Positions 8,477 through 16,670 of a DNA stretch of 64,000 nucleotides are shown here, piece by piece. Numbering within the stretch: position 1 is the stretch's first letter; every line of letters begins with the position of its first letter. The notes below the pieces were generated by a model. That model saw only the letters and a program-made list of their open reading frames with translations. It did not search any database and was not told where the DNA came from. The translations under genes were made by a program, and so were the position numbers. Origin of the DNA: Ruegeria discodermiae (GTDB lineage Bacteria > Pseudomonadota > Alphaproteobacteria > Rhodobacterales > Rhodobacteraceae); the NCBI RefSeq assembly GCF_030758345.1, contig NZ_JAVAMO010000007.1, positions 1 to 64,000 of the forward strand, in the 5' to 3' direction.

Positions 8477-9977
8477 TGTCGGCGACATTTTTTCTGCCCG
8501 CTGGATCATCGAAGATGCCTTTCACAGTCACAACGACTTCGCGCTTTATGTTCTAGACGGCAGAATAGGTGGCTTGGCGCCTCTGGCCGTATTGAAGTCA
8601 CGTTATCCCAGCGCAAGGGTGCACTTGGACACAAACACGGCGATCCTGCCGGGGTTTGTGAATGCGCATCACCATTGTTATGGGGTCAACCTAATCAACC
8701 AAGGGATACGGGATGACCTGTTAGAGCCTTGGATTTTCGCCTCCGCTGGCGCAGCTGACGTTGCGCCGCGCCTCGCCACCGAATACGCGGCAATGCGCTT
8801 GCTGAAGAATGGGGTAACGGCTGTTGTGGATGCCTGCACCGCGGGTCAGACAGCGGTCCTTGCCGAAGCGAAGATAAGGGACAAAATCGCCGTATATAAT
8901 GGGCTTGGCCTGTCCTGTGCCATCGCGCCGGGCGAGAGATGGCACAACCAGCTTGTGCATCCCTATGGGCAAAGCCAGTCGTTTCTGACCACCTTGCCCG
9001 AGGTTCTGCGATGCAAACTGCAACGCCAACACGTTGCGCGCACACGTATTGAACCGCAAAGCTTTGTGCGGCTTCTGTCCCGGATGCATGGCGAATACGC
9101 GGCTTCTGAGTGCGCTGATGTGTGGTTTGGCCCCACTGCACCGCATTGGACGGGCCGAAAGACCCTGCGCGACATCGCCAGCAAGGTTCGCGAAAGCGGC
9201 CAGCGCGTTCACACCCATGCCGAGGAGTCTCGGCTGCAGCACATATCGGCCACAGCCTGGTGTTTTCAGGGTGCTATTACAGAATTGGGCAAAGCGGGCC
9301 TGCTCACTGACGGCTTATCTTTGGCGCATATGGTCTGGGCAGACGAAAAAGACCTGGCGCGAGTGGCCGAGGCGCGCGCGCATATCGTGTGTAATCCTAG
9401 CTCCAATTTGCGGCTTCGGTCCGGCATTGCACCCGCGCCATTGATGAAGCGGATGGGCATCAACCTCGCACTGGGGATGGATGGGACCAGCCTGGCAGGC
9501 GATGACGATATGTTCGCCGAAATGCGTCTGGCGCAAAGCCTTTATTGGTCAAGTGATCGGGCGAACCCCACCCTGACCGCGAAGGATGTTTTCGACATGG
9601 CCACTATGGGTGGCGCGCGTTTGATGGGTATGGATCGCAGCATCGGAAGCCTGTCCGTCGGCAAACGCGCCGACTTTGTGATCCTGCGACTGGACCGTCT
9701 TGAAGGGCCTTGGTTGGACCCCGGCGTTGATCCGGTTGAGCTTTTGGTCAGCTCGGCAAAATCCACGGATATCCATAGCGTCTTCACCGGCGGACAACTG
9801 GCCGTTTCGCACGGCGAGACCAAAAAGTGCGACGAAAAGATAATTCTTCAAAACATCACCGACTGCATGCAGCGCGCCGCTGATCAAAGGCTGAGCGCCA
9901 GTGAATATGCCGCCGTCAAATCCGCATTGCAGCGCTGGTATGATGATTGGCTGACGAACAACGCCCCGCAATTGTGA
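8466..9977 (+). CDS. Amidohydrolase, TRZ/ATZ (guanine deaminase-like) group
   Basis: A 503-residue metal-dependent hydrolase of the amidohydrolase superfamily. Visible metal ligands are H68 and H70 (NAHHHCYG), a histidine in THAEESRLQH, HMVWADE, and the late aspartate in GMDGTSLAGD. This set matches the mononuclear deaminase/chlorohydrolase group acting on purines, pyrimidines or s-triazines. The usual C-terminal beta domain closes the protein (GSLSVGKRADFVIL). ATG 8466 overlaps the DUF1989 gene by 11 bases; a TTG at 8457 is possible. The substrate is probably a ring nitrogen compound brought in by the divergent importer (inference). Confidence 0.88.
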   Translation: MTADVGDIFSARWIIEDAFHSHNDFALYVLDGRIGGLAPLAVLKSRYPSARVHLDTNTAILPGFVNAHHHCYGVNLINQGIRDDLLEPWIFASAGAADVAPRLATEYAAMRLLKNGVTAVVDACTAGQTAVLAEAKIRDKIAVYNGLGLSCAIAPGERWHNQLVHPYGQSQSFLTTLPEVLRCKLQRQHVARTRIEPQSFVRLLSRMHGEYAASECADVWFGPTAPHWTGRKTLRDIASKVRESGQRVHTHAEESRLQHISATAWCFQGAITELGKAGLLTDGLSLAHMVWADEKDLARVAEARAHIVCNPSSNLRLRSGIAPAPLMKRMGINLALGMDGTSLAGDDDMFAEMRLAQSLYWSSDRANPTLTAKDVFDMATMGGARLMGMDRSIGSLSVGKRADFVILRLDRLEGPWLDPGVDPVELLVSSAKSTDIHSVFTGGQLAVSHGETKKCDEKIILQNITDCMQRAADQRLSASEYAAVKSALQRWYDDWLTNNAPQL

Positions 9978-9992
9978 CAGAGGAGCAAGACC

Positions 9993-10880
9993 ATGCAGAA
10001 GAAAATAATCTGGCCAAACGGCGCGCGATGCGCCTGTGCGATCACCTTTGATATCGATGCGGACAGCCTGATCCATATCGCAAAGCCGGTCGACGGGCAT
10101 GATCGCCTCTATCCGATCTCCATGGGGCGCTACGGGCCGACGGTTGCCATCCCTCGGATTCTAGAAACCTACAAACGTCTTGGGCTGAGACAGTCCTTCT
10201 TCGCACCCGGATGGGTCGTGGAACAATATCCAGATGCCATGCAAGCCATCCTGAAAGATGGTCATGAAATCGGCCATCATGGCTATTTGCACGAAGACCC
10301 GACAAACCACAGCTCGTCTGAACAAGCCTATTGGTTTGAACGCGCGCTGGAGTCGCATAAGCGGGTTCTAGGAAATGTGCCAAAAGGCTATCGCGCACCG
10401 GTTTACAATGTGACGCAAGCCGTCATCGACCTGCTGAACAAGCATGAATTCGACTATGACAGTTCGCTGATGGCGGATGATTTGCCATATCTCATGCGAT
10501 CCGGCGGGCGGACTTTAGTCGAACTTCCATCGCATTGGGGGACCGACGACTGGCCGCAGTTCGCCCACTTTGAGGAGATTGGCTACATGATGCCCGTCGC
10601 CGGGCCACGCGCCGGGCTGACCCCATTTTGGGAGGAATTCGAAGCCCAATACGAAGAAGGTGGTTTCTGGATTGGCATCTGGCATCCCTTCCTGACCGGG
10701 CGTTTGGCGCGGTGGCGGCAGGTGGAAGACTGGATGGAATCTATCTTGAAAAGGGGCGACGTCTGGTTCGCCACACTCGGAGAGATCGCGCAGCACGTGC
10801 TCACGCAATTTGAGGCAGACCGGCAAAGCGTACGGGTTGAAGAGCTGCCCTACTACCGGGCTCCGGTCCTGATGGCATGA
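9993..10880 (+). CDS. Polysaccharide deacetylase-fold hydrolase (PuuE-like)
   Basis: A 295-residue NodB-homology (carbohydrate esterase 4 fold) protein without a signal peptide. The metal site is visible as TFDIDAD (D20, D22) and HEIGHHGYLHED (HxxxH). Residues such as RAPVYN and the C-terminal WHPFLTGR match the cytoplasmic branch that includes PuuE allantoinase. A cytoplasmic location, with an amidohydrolase upstream and an amidase downstream, favours cleavage of a small cyclic amide over cell-wall work. AGGAG stands before the ATG, and the stop overlaps the next gene (ATGA). Confidence 0.82.
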   Translation: MQKKIIWPNGARCACAITFDIDADSLIHIAKPVDGHDRLYPISMGRYGPTVAIPRILETYKRLGLRQSFFAPGWVVEQYPDAMQAILKDGHEIGHHGYLHEDPTNHSSSEQAYWFERALESHKRVLGNVPKGYRAPVYNVTQAVIDLLNKHEFDYDSSLMADDLPYLMRSGGRTLVELPSHWGTDDWPQFAHFEEIGYMMPVAGPRAGLTPFWEEFEAQYEEGGFWIGIWHPFLTGRLARWRQVEDWMESILKRGDVWFATLGEIAQHVLTQFEADRQSVRVEELPYYRAPVLMA

Positions 10881-12148
10881 ATATCCTTCAACGGGCGCGC
10901 GACTTCCTGGCTTCGCTCGACGCCCAACGCGAGGTATTCCTTGGCGTTGCGCCAGATAGACTGTTGCAGGATGCCCGATCCGCCGCCGCGCGGCGGGCCG
11001 CAGGGAGGCTGCTTGGCCCGTTGGACGGCCAGTTTCTTGCTGTAAAGGCCAATATCGACGTGCAAGCGCTCCGAAGCCATGCGGGATCTTTGGCCATCGA
11101 TCCTCAACCAGCAGACAATGACGCCCCGATCGTGGCCAGGCTCCGTTCTGCGGGCGCGATCATTCTGGGCCATGTGAACATGTCGGAATTCGCCTTCTCC
11201 GGGCTCGGAGTTAATCCGCATTTCGGCACCCCTCTGAATGCGTTGGACAGTACAATGGTGCCTGGCGGTTCCTCGAGCGGATCGGCATCAGCCGTTGCCT
11301 TGGGCTTGGCCGACATCGCCTTGGGCACAGATACCTCCGGCTCCGTGCGCATTCCGGCCGCCTGTCAGGGCCTTGTGGGGTTTCGCCCAACTATGAACCG
11401 CTATGAAAGCGCCGGGATTTTACCTCTGGCACCTTCCTTGGATACGCCAGGCTCACTCGCCTTAAACGTCAGTCAGATTTGCGCTGTGGATCGCGTTTTG
11501 TCGGATTGCAAAAAAACCGGGCACGCCTGCCGTCAACTTCTGTGCCTGAGGGAAGATGCCCTGGTGGGATTTACCCTGGAAATCAAGACAATGTACGAAC
11601 AGGCCCAGCAGCATTTGTCCGAGTATGGCATCGAATTGGAAAGGGTTGATATCCGAAGTTTCACTCGTGTCACGGAGATCTTCCAAACCTATGGAACGCT
11701 GGTGAGTGCCGAAGCCTTTCGTCTTCTGCCAAGTTTGGTCGGAGACCAGCAGACCAGTCTGGACCCAAATGTGCAGGATCGCCTTGCTCAGGCGGCTTCA
11801 ATCCTTGGCACAAGTCTGCAGGCATTGCTGGAAATCCGGCGGGCACTCATCTCAGACTTTGGCAGGGAACTGGCAGGGAAGATGCTGCTTTACCCGACAT
11901 TGCCGTCGTACCCGCCGTCTGTTCAAGCCGTGACCGGCGATAAAGGGGTCTTTGCACGGGAAAACGCCCGTATCCTGTCGGTATCGATGAAAGCCGCTTT
12001 CCTCAATGCCCCAACAATTTCCATTCCATTTGGAGAACGGAGACCGGGGGTCAGCCTATCCTTGAGCGGCGGCGCAAACAGGGACGCGGATGTACTTGTG
12101 ACGGCGTCTCATCTGGAAAAGATTTTTTCAGCGATTAGAGATGGCTGA
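10877..12148 (+). CDS. Amidase-signature hydrolase
   Basis: A 423-residue amidase-signature enzyme. The Ser-cisSer-Lys triad can be placed at K57 (AVKANID), S132 in the GGSSSGSASA loop, and S156 in DTSGSVRIPA; the 24-residue spacing between the serines is the family's. Somewhat shorter than typical members (450-500 residues). It starts inside the stop of the deacetylase gene, so it is the last gene of the catabolic operon. It likely hydrolyses a linear amide or ureido intermediate; the AtzF/allophanate type is one possibility, without specific support. Confidence 0.88.
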   Translation: MNILQRARDFLASLDAQREVFLGVAPDRLLQDARSAAARRAAGRLLGPLDGQFLAVKANIDVQALRSHAGSLAIDPQPADNDAPIVARLRSAGAIILGHVNMSEFAFSGLGVNPHFGTPLNALDSTMVPGGSSSGSASAVALGLADIALGTDTSGSVRIPAACQGLVGFRPTMNRYESAGILPLAPSLDTPGSLALNVSQICAVDRVLSDCKKTGHACRQLLCLREDALVGFTLEIKTMYEQAQQHLSEYGIELERVDIRSFTRVTEIFQTYGTLVSAEAFRLLPSLVGDQQTSLDPNVQDRLAQAASILGTSLQALLEIRRALISDFGRELAGKMLLYPTLPSYPPSVQAVTGDKGVFARENARILSVSMKAAFLNAPTISIPFGERRPGVSLSLSGGANRDADVLVTASHLEKIFSAIRDG

Positions 12149-12243
12149 GGTCAGCTCACTCTATTCAGAATTCTCTTCATTTGTACCTGTGCGTCTCTGG
12201 CTTCACCTTTGAATGGTTCATTGCAAACTGACTAGGTGACAAG

Positions 12244-12903
12244 ATGACCACAATCCTGAGAATTGACGCAAGCGTGCGCCGCACCGACAACCCTGTTGCG
12301 GCCTATAACTCCATTTCCCGCGCTTTGGCGGACAGTTTCGTGGAAGAATGGAAAACGGTTGATCCGGACGTCGAAATTATTGTGCGTGACGTCGGAATGA
12401 CCCCGCCGGATTTCATTTCCAACGATTGGATCGCGTCCGTCTTTACAGCAGAAGAGGAACGCACTCCTGAACAGAGCGCTTTGATCAGCTTGTCTGATAC
12501 GCTGATTGACGAGATCGACCGCTCCGACATCCTTCTGATTTCGACGCCCATGTACAACTACGGCATGCCCGCAGCCCTGAAGGCTTGGTTTGATCAGATC
12601 ATCCGGATCAACAAGACATTTACGTTTGATTTGGCGCGCGGCGACTTCCCTCTGGAACCGATCATGTCTGGCAAAACACTGGTGCTGCTGACTTCGGCTG
12701 GCGAATTCGGCTTTGAGGACGGTGGAATTCGCAATGACTCGGGTCACCTTTCTGCGCATATCAGCACATTGCGCAAGTACCTGGGCGCAGAACGCATGTT
12801 CGAAGCTGCGGCCGAGTACCAGGAATTTGCTGATGAGCGTCACAAAGCTTCGGTCGCCTCAGCTCAGGCCGAGGCTCGTCACATTGCGCGTGAGCTTGCC
12901 TAA
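12244..12903 (+). CDS. FMN-dependent NADH:quinone/azo oxidoreductase (AzoR-like)
   Basis: A 219-residue flavodoxin-fold oxidoreductase of the AzoR/AcpD family. Visible features are the N-terminal RIDASVRR flavin loop, the central STPMYNYGMPAALKAWFDQI segment that packs on FMN, and LTSAGEFGF. Family enzymes reduce quinones and azo compounds with NADH. It stands alone, about 95 bases after the amidase stop, and downstream lies a reductase remnant. I see no dedicated regulator. Confidence 0.88.
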   Translation: MTTILRIDASVRRTDNPVAAYNSISRALADSFVEEWKTVDPDVEIIVRDVGMTPPDFISNDWIASVFTAEEERTPEQSALISLSDTLIDEIDRSDILLISTPMYNYGMPAALKAWFDQIIRINKTFTFDLARGDFPLEPIMSGKTLVLLTSAGEFGFEDGGIRNDSGHLSAHISTLRKYLGAERMFEAAAEYQEFADERHKASVASAQAEARHIARELA

Positions 12904-13004
12904 CCGTTAGCAGACCGGCAATTGGAGATGTCTATGGCCGCGATTGCAATTCCTGGGGACGCATCACCGGAGCATTGCTTGCTCGACTGATCGAAAAACC
13001 TGAC

Positions 13005-13120
13005 GCGCATTACTCTTTGCGCGTACCTGTCAGTTCCTGGGCGACGTGCAGGCTGACCTGGAAAGCCAAGGCGTTCCCGCCGAGCAAATCCACACCGAAT
13101 GCTTCGGTTCCGCCGTGTGA
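13005..13120 (+). pseudogene. C-terminal remnant of a ferredoxin/flavin reductase
   Basis: This frame ends in FLGDVQADLESQGVPAEQIH, then TECFGSAV and a stop. It is the usual C-terminus of FNR-like oxygenase or flavohaemoglobin reductases (…FL.DV…L…GVP..QIHTE.FGSA). No start, FAD domain or NAD domain precedes it, so only the last ~38 residues survive. It fills most of the gap between the azoreductase and the next oxidoreductase gene. Confidence 0.55.
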
Positions 13121-13172
13121 TCTCTATAGACAAAGATCCGCAATCGGAAATTAGAACGAGAGGAGTAACAAT

Positions 13173-14519
13173 ATGCGCGAGTCATATGATGTGATCATAA
13201 TTGGCGGGGGCAATGCAGGGTTCGGTGTTTCCTCCGTGGCACATGGAACCGGAAAGTCCATTGCCTTTATCGAAGCACGCGATTTCGGCGGGACCTGTCC
13301 CAATCGCGGCTGCACGCCAAAAAAGGTTTTGGTGGCGGCCGCCCATGCAATGCACGAGATCGAACAAGCCCCCATCCATGGGATCGAAGTCAGCAAGCCA
13401 AAGCTCAATTGGACGAAACTGATCGACCGAGAGAAAGACCTAATTGGTTTCATTCCTGAAGCCATGCAGGGGTTGGCCGAAAAACGCGGTGATGTCTTTC
13501 GAGGCACTGCGCGTTTTGTCGGGCCGAACGAGGTTGAGGTCAAAGGTCAGGTTATACATGGCAAGGACATCGTTATCGCAACAGGATCGAAGCCAAGGCC
13601 TCTGCCTATTCCCGGCGCCGAGCACATGATCACGTCCGACGAAGTTCTGTCCGATGCGACATTGCCAAAAGAAGTTGTCTTCATTGGCGGCGGTGTCATA
13701 GCCATGGAGTTCAGCCACGTCTACGCGCGAGCCGGCGTGCAGGTGACAATCCTTGAAGCGCTGCCACAGCTGCTGCCACGTATGGACAGTGACGCCGTCG
13801 CGGCTCTGCAAGCGGAAACCGAACGCCTCGGCGTTGTGGTTAAAACCGGAGTATCGGTGACGGCAATCGAGAAGACTGCCGACGGGTTGCGTGTTGAATT
13901 CGAACATGACGGCAGAAACCAAAGTCTTTTAGCCGAGCGGGTCGTCAACGGCGCAGGCCGCGTCGCCAATATCGACGGGCTTAACCTCGATGCCGCCGGT
14001 GTCGGGCATGACGGACTTCGCATTCTGATCGACGATACGATGCGGTCCACCTCCAACTCTTCAGTCTGGGTTGCGGGCGATGCTGTCACCAGCTCCGCTC
14101 AACTTTCCCCCATCGCAACCTATGAGGGTCAGATTGTCGGCCACAACATCGTGCATGGACCAACTAAAAGGCCGGATTACAGCGTGATCCCCAGCGCCGT
14201 CTACACCGTTCCAGCGCTCAGCACCGTGGGTCTGACTGAAGCTGAAGCGCGGGAAAAGGGTCTCGATGTCTCAGTTACGGCTTCTGATATGTCCGGGTGG
14301 TTTTCCACCAAGACCTATGCGGAAACGGCAGCCTGGTCGAAGGTTTTAGTCGACAAGAGTAGCGATCAAGTCTTGGGTGCTCATATTCTGGGCCATCACG
14401 GTGACGAACTGATTCATCTCTTTGCGATGGCCATGCGTCACGGCATCTCTGCCAGCGATCTTAAGTCCTCGCTATATGCGTTTCCGACCTTCGCTGCGGA
14501 TATGAAATCTTTGATTTAG
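13173..14519 (+). CDS. FAD-dependent pyridine nucleotide-disulfide oxidoreductase
   Basis: A 448-residue flavoprotein of the glutathione reductase/dihydrolipoamide dehydrogenase family. It has the FAD loop IIIGGGNAGFG (residues 8-18), redox cysteines C42 and C47 in GGTCPNRGCTPKK, an NAD(P) loop VVFIGGGVIAMEFSH near 170, and VWVAGDAV. The C-terminus reads YAFPTFAADMKSL, so the catalytic His-x4-Glu pair of classical glutathione and lipoamide reductases (HPTxxE) is missing. The acceptor may therefore not be a classical disulfide. GAGGAG precedes the ATG. Confidence 0.88.
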   Translation: MRESYDVIIIGGGNAGFGVSSVAHGTGKSIAFIEARDFGGTCPNRGCTPKKVLVAAAHAMHEIEQAPIHGIEVSKPKLNWTKLIDREKDLIGFIPEAMQGLAEKRGDVFRGTARFVGPNEVEVKGQVIHGKDIVIATGSKPRPLPIPGAEHMITSDEVLSDATLPKEVVFIGGGVIAMEFSHVYARAGVQVTILEALPQLLPRMDSDAVAALQAETERLGVVVKTGVSVTAIEKTADGLRVEFEHDGRNQSLLAERVVNGAGRVANIDGLNLDAAGVGHDGLRILIDDTMRSTSNSSVWVAGDAVTSSAQLSPIATYEGQIVGHNIVHGPTKRPDYSVIPSAVYTVPALSTVGLTEAEAREKGLDVSVTASDMSGWFSTKTYAETAAWSKVLVDKSSDQVLGAHILGHHGDELIHLFAMAMRHGISASDLKSSLYAFPTFAADMKSLI

Positions 14520-14521
14520 AG

Positions 14522-14538
14522 CAGCTTGATACAAGCTG
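14522..14538 (+). terminator. Hairpin after the FAD oxidoreductase gene
   Basis: A perfect 7-bp stem, CAGCTTG-ATA-CAAGCTG, starts 3 bases after the stop codon. No T-run follows, so termination is only probable. Confidence 0.4.
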
Positions 14539-14561
14539 ATCCTTCCCAAAGGAGAGCCGCC

Positions 14562-14720
14562 ATGAACGATAAAGTCTGTCTGATTACAGGTGTCTGTGAC
14601 GCAACCGGAGCATCGGTTGCCCGCCGGTTTGCACGGGACGGATACCGTGTTGCCTTGCTGGCCGAGAACGCGGTTAAGTCGATGTCATCCGCCATGAACG
14701 CCCACGCGTCGATTACCTGA
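14562..14720 (+). pseudogene. 5' fragment of a short-chain dehydrogenase (SDR)
   Basis: A good Shine-Dalgarno (AAAGGAGAG) and ATG open a typical SDR N-terminus: MNDKVCLITGVCDATGASVA, then RRFARDGYRVALLAE. It holds the beta-alpha-beta nucleotide fold and nothing more. After about 38 residues the homology stops, and the rest of the frame lies antisense to a DUF1989 fragment on the other strand. The glycine-rich TGxxxGxG motif is altered to TGVCDATGA. This is a gene cut by deletion or recombination. Confidence 0.65.
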
Positions 14721-14812
14721 GACCCGAAGGTATTGGTAACTCTCAATTGTGCGCCTTGCACAAGACGATACGCGCGGCCAGTGCGGGCCTTCAGCACAAA
14801 AGTCTCTGCCAT
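14672..14812 (-). pseudogene. 5' fragment of a DUF1989 gene
   Basis: ATG 14812 overlaps the SMP-30 stop (TGATG) and opens MAETFVLKARTGRAYRLVQG, then AQLRVTNTFGSQVIDAWAF. This matches the start of DUF1989 proteins, compare VPARCGVAVRLTAGQTL..TNPTGWQVCDFWAF in the intact gene at 7793. Similarity ends after about 47 residues, exactly where the opposing SDR fragment begins. The two truncated genes meet tail to tail near 14672. Confidence 0.6.
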
Positions 14813-15738
14813 CAGAACAGCAAAGCGCCGGTTGTTGGCAAGAGGACCGCATATACGCTTGTGGAGGCGGTGATGAACAGGCGATTGCGTTTCGGCCCGC
14901 CAAAGCAAACATTCGAGACCTCTTCTGGGACGAAAATCTTGCCCAGCAGCGTGCCATCCGGGTGGTAACAATGAACGCCGTCCTTTGCGCTCGTCCAGAT
15001 ACGGCCTTGGGTATCGAGCCGAAATCCGTCAAAGACGCCTTCTTCGCATTCAGCAAAGACATCCCCGCCTGAGAGCTTGCCGTCTGCACTAACGAAGAAC
15101 GCGCGGATATGATGCTCTCCGCTTGCGTAACGCGTGCCACCACTGTCAGCGATATACAGCGTTTGCTCGTCTAGCGAAAATGCAAGTCCATTCGGACAGG
15201 CAAAGTCAGTAGTCACTTGTGTGACATCGCCGGTGGCCGGATCGAGACGATAGACATGTTCACCGTCAAGCTCTGGGTCTGCCTGAAACCCTTCGTAGTC
15301 AGACTCGATCCCGTAGGCCGGGTCACTGAACCAGATCGTGTCATCTGATCGCACCACAACATCGTTGGGGCTGTTGAACCGCTTTCCCTCGAAATGACTG
15401 GCCAGAGTCGTAACCGACCCATCATGCTCAATCCGGGTGACACTGCGCGTCCCATGCTCGCAAGCTACAATCCGACCTTGCCGGTCGAGCGTTGAGCCAT
15501 TCGTGTAGCATCCGAGGCCTGAGCGGATGTCTCCGACTGCTCCGGTCAGTTCGTCCCAGCGGAGCCGTCGATCATTGGGAATGTCGCTCCAGATCAGGCA
15601 TCTGAACGTCGGAGAATACACCGGTCCTTCTGTCCATTTACCACCTGTCCAGATTTGGTCGATCGGCTCATCCAGTTTGATGCTGCGTTTGAACCGATCA
15701 TCACGGATTTCGTAAGTATCAGTCTTGGTCATTGGCAA
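14812..15738 (-). CDS. SMP-30/gluconolactonase-family lactonase
   Basis: A 308-residue six-bladed beta-propeller of the SMP-30/gluconolactonase/LRE family, which are calcium- or zinc-dependent sugar lactonases. Visible signatures are WTEGPVYSPTFRCLIWSDIP, the RFNSPNDVVVRSDDTIWFSD metal-site segment near residue 120, and FACPNGLAFSLDEQTLYIAD near 185. No signal peptide, so it is cytoplasmic. Its stop is fused to the start of a broken DUF1989 gene, so it was once in an operon. An HxlR regulator gene is divergent. Confidence 0.9.
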   Translation of the reverse strand: MPMTKTDTYEIRDDRFKRSIKLDEPIDQIWTGGKWTEGPVYSPTFRCLIWSDIPNDRRLRWDELTGAVGDIRSGLGCYTNGSTLDRQGRIVACEHGTRSVTRIEHDGSVTTLASHFEGKRFNSPNDVVVRSDDTIWFSDPAYGIESDYEGFQADPELDGEHVYRLDPATGDVTQVTTDFACPNGLAFSLDEQTLYIADSGGTRYASGEHHIRAFFVSADGKLSGGDVFAECEEGVFDGFRLDTQGRIWTSAKDGVHCYHPDGTLLGKIFVPEEVSNVCFGGPKRNRLFITASTSVYAVLLPTTGALLF

Positions 15739-15750
15739 TACTGGCTCGGG

Positions 15751-15771
15751 TTGCTATAAATTACATAGCAA
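15751..15771. promoter_or_regulatory. Candidate HxlR operator in the divergent promoter
   Basis: The perfect dyad TTGCTAT-N7-ATAGCAA lies between the SMP-30 and HxlR genes. A further half-like TATAGCAA occurs at 15791-15798, right before the HxlR start. Placement fits control of both genes by the HxlR protein. Confidence 0.6.
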
Positions 15772-15798
15772 CATAGGGCACTACAGAAAGTATAGCAA

Positions 15799-16140
15799 GT
15801 GATTAAGATACCGATACCAGGTCAGCCTGTCCGTGGTTCAAAAAGCGGCGCGCCCATAATGGCTCTGTTCGACCTGCTTGGACGGCACTGGTCTATGGGA
15901 GTCCTTTGGACGCTGAGCGAGACTGGCCCATGCACATTCCGAAAGTTGCAAGAAGAATGCGAAACAATCTCACCTGCGGCACTCAACACCCGACTGAAGG
16001 AGCTTCAAGCGGCGGGATTTGTTCATCGCGTTGCCGAAGGATATGCGTCGACTGATCTGGGACAACACCTCTATGATCATCTCTGTCCACTCGGAGACTT
16101 CAGTAAGGAATGGGCGAAACACTTACATGCTCGGGAATAG
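15799..16140 (+). CDS. HxlR-family winged-helix regulator
   Basis: A 113-residue regulator of the HxlR/DUF24 family. The motif ALFDLLGRHWSMGVLWTLSE is followed by FRKLQEECETISPAALNTRL and KELQAAGFVHRVAEGYASTD, which covers the winged helix. No cysteine sits at the redox-sensing N-terminal position of HypR-like members. The start is GTG 15799. It is divergent from the SMP-30 gene and likely controls it together with itself. Confidence 0.85.
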   Translation: MIKIPIPGQPVRGSKSGAPIMALFDLLGRHWSMGVLWTLSETGPCTFRKLQEECETISPAALNTRLKELQAAGFVHRVAEGYASTDLGQHLYDHLCPLGDFSKEWAKHLHARE

Positions 16141-16223
16141 GAGAGCGGACGTTCAGAATCATTGATTGAAAGTTCGGTTTGTCTCGCTTTTCAGTCGCCT
16201 GAACCAGCTGCAGCGATGCGTTC

Positions 16224-16306
16224 GCAGCGAATGTCAGCAAAGCAGGCTGCGAATGCAGCGTTGGCGACCCACGTCCAAGGTCGGCTTAGGGCCGGGCTAT
16301 GCCCTA
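16224..16306 (+). repeat. Dispersed intergenic repeat, copy B (partial)
   Basis: GCAGCGAATG, then a GGCTGCGA core and GGTCGGCTTAGGGCC match the right part of the 103-bp element. The left end (TGTGAGTTC block) is absent. The rest of the gap 16307-16555 has no start-bearing gene. A minus-strand frame reading TRVYDVSNEYRPEEVAALVP and ending at about 16415 looks coding-like but was not recognised. Confidence 0.6.
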
Positions 16307-16558
16307 ACTTTAATTGCACCTAAAATAGGTGTTTAGTCAGCCTTCATATTCTAGGGTTTAAAGGCCCGCATTGTAGTTGGATGCAAACACTAACACTTAA
16401 TTGGACACCTAAACATCGCAGGATTGAATGACTTGAGCGCGGTTGGGTCGCCGATCCATCAGGCGCGTTAGGGCTGGCGGAACCAAGGCCGCAACTTCTT
16501 CGGGTCTGTACTCGTTAGAAACGTCATATACCCGGGTGCCAGCATATTGCTGTGTTGA

Positions 16559-16656
16559 ACTTTGATGGAGTGGATACCCTCCTCGTTGCTTGGTGATACT
16601 TCACCATTCTGGCACATTGCGATGCCGTAGAGCGGGGGTATCCACTCCATCAAAGT
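16559..16656. repeat. Perfect 21-bp inverted repeat with a nested hairpin
   Basis: Arms at 16559-16579 and 16636-16656 are exactly complementary (each contains GATGGAGTGGATACCC or its complement). The 56-base spacer holds a second perfect hairpin, TGGTGA-TACT-TCACCA, at 16591-16606. It lies just beyond the stop of the RTX gene (16671, minus strand). It may be a complex terminator, or the remains of a small mobile element. Confidence 0.75.
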
Positions 16657-16670
16657 CGCTTTGCGCCAAC

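Noticed and set aside
14516-14971. Single 151-residue minus-strand gene across the SDR fragment
   Set aside because: Only residues 54-100 resemble DUF1989; the rest is antisense to SMP-30 or the SDR fragment, so it is treated as a remnant from ATG 14812.
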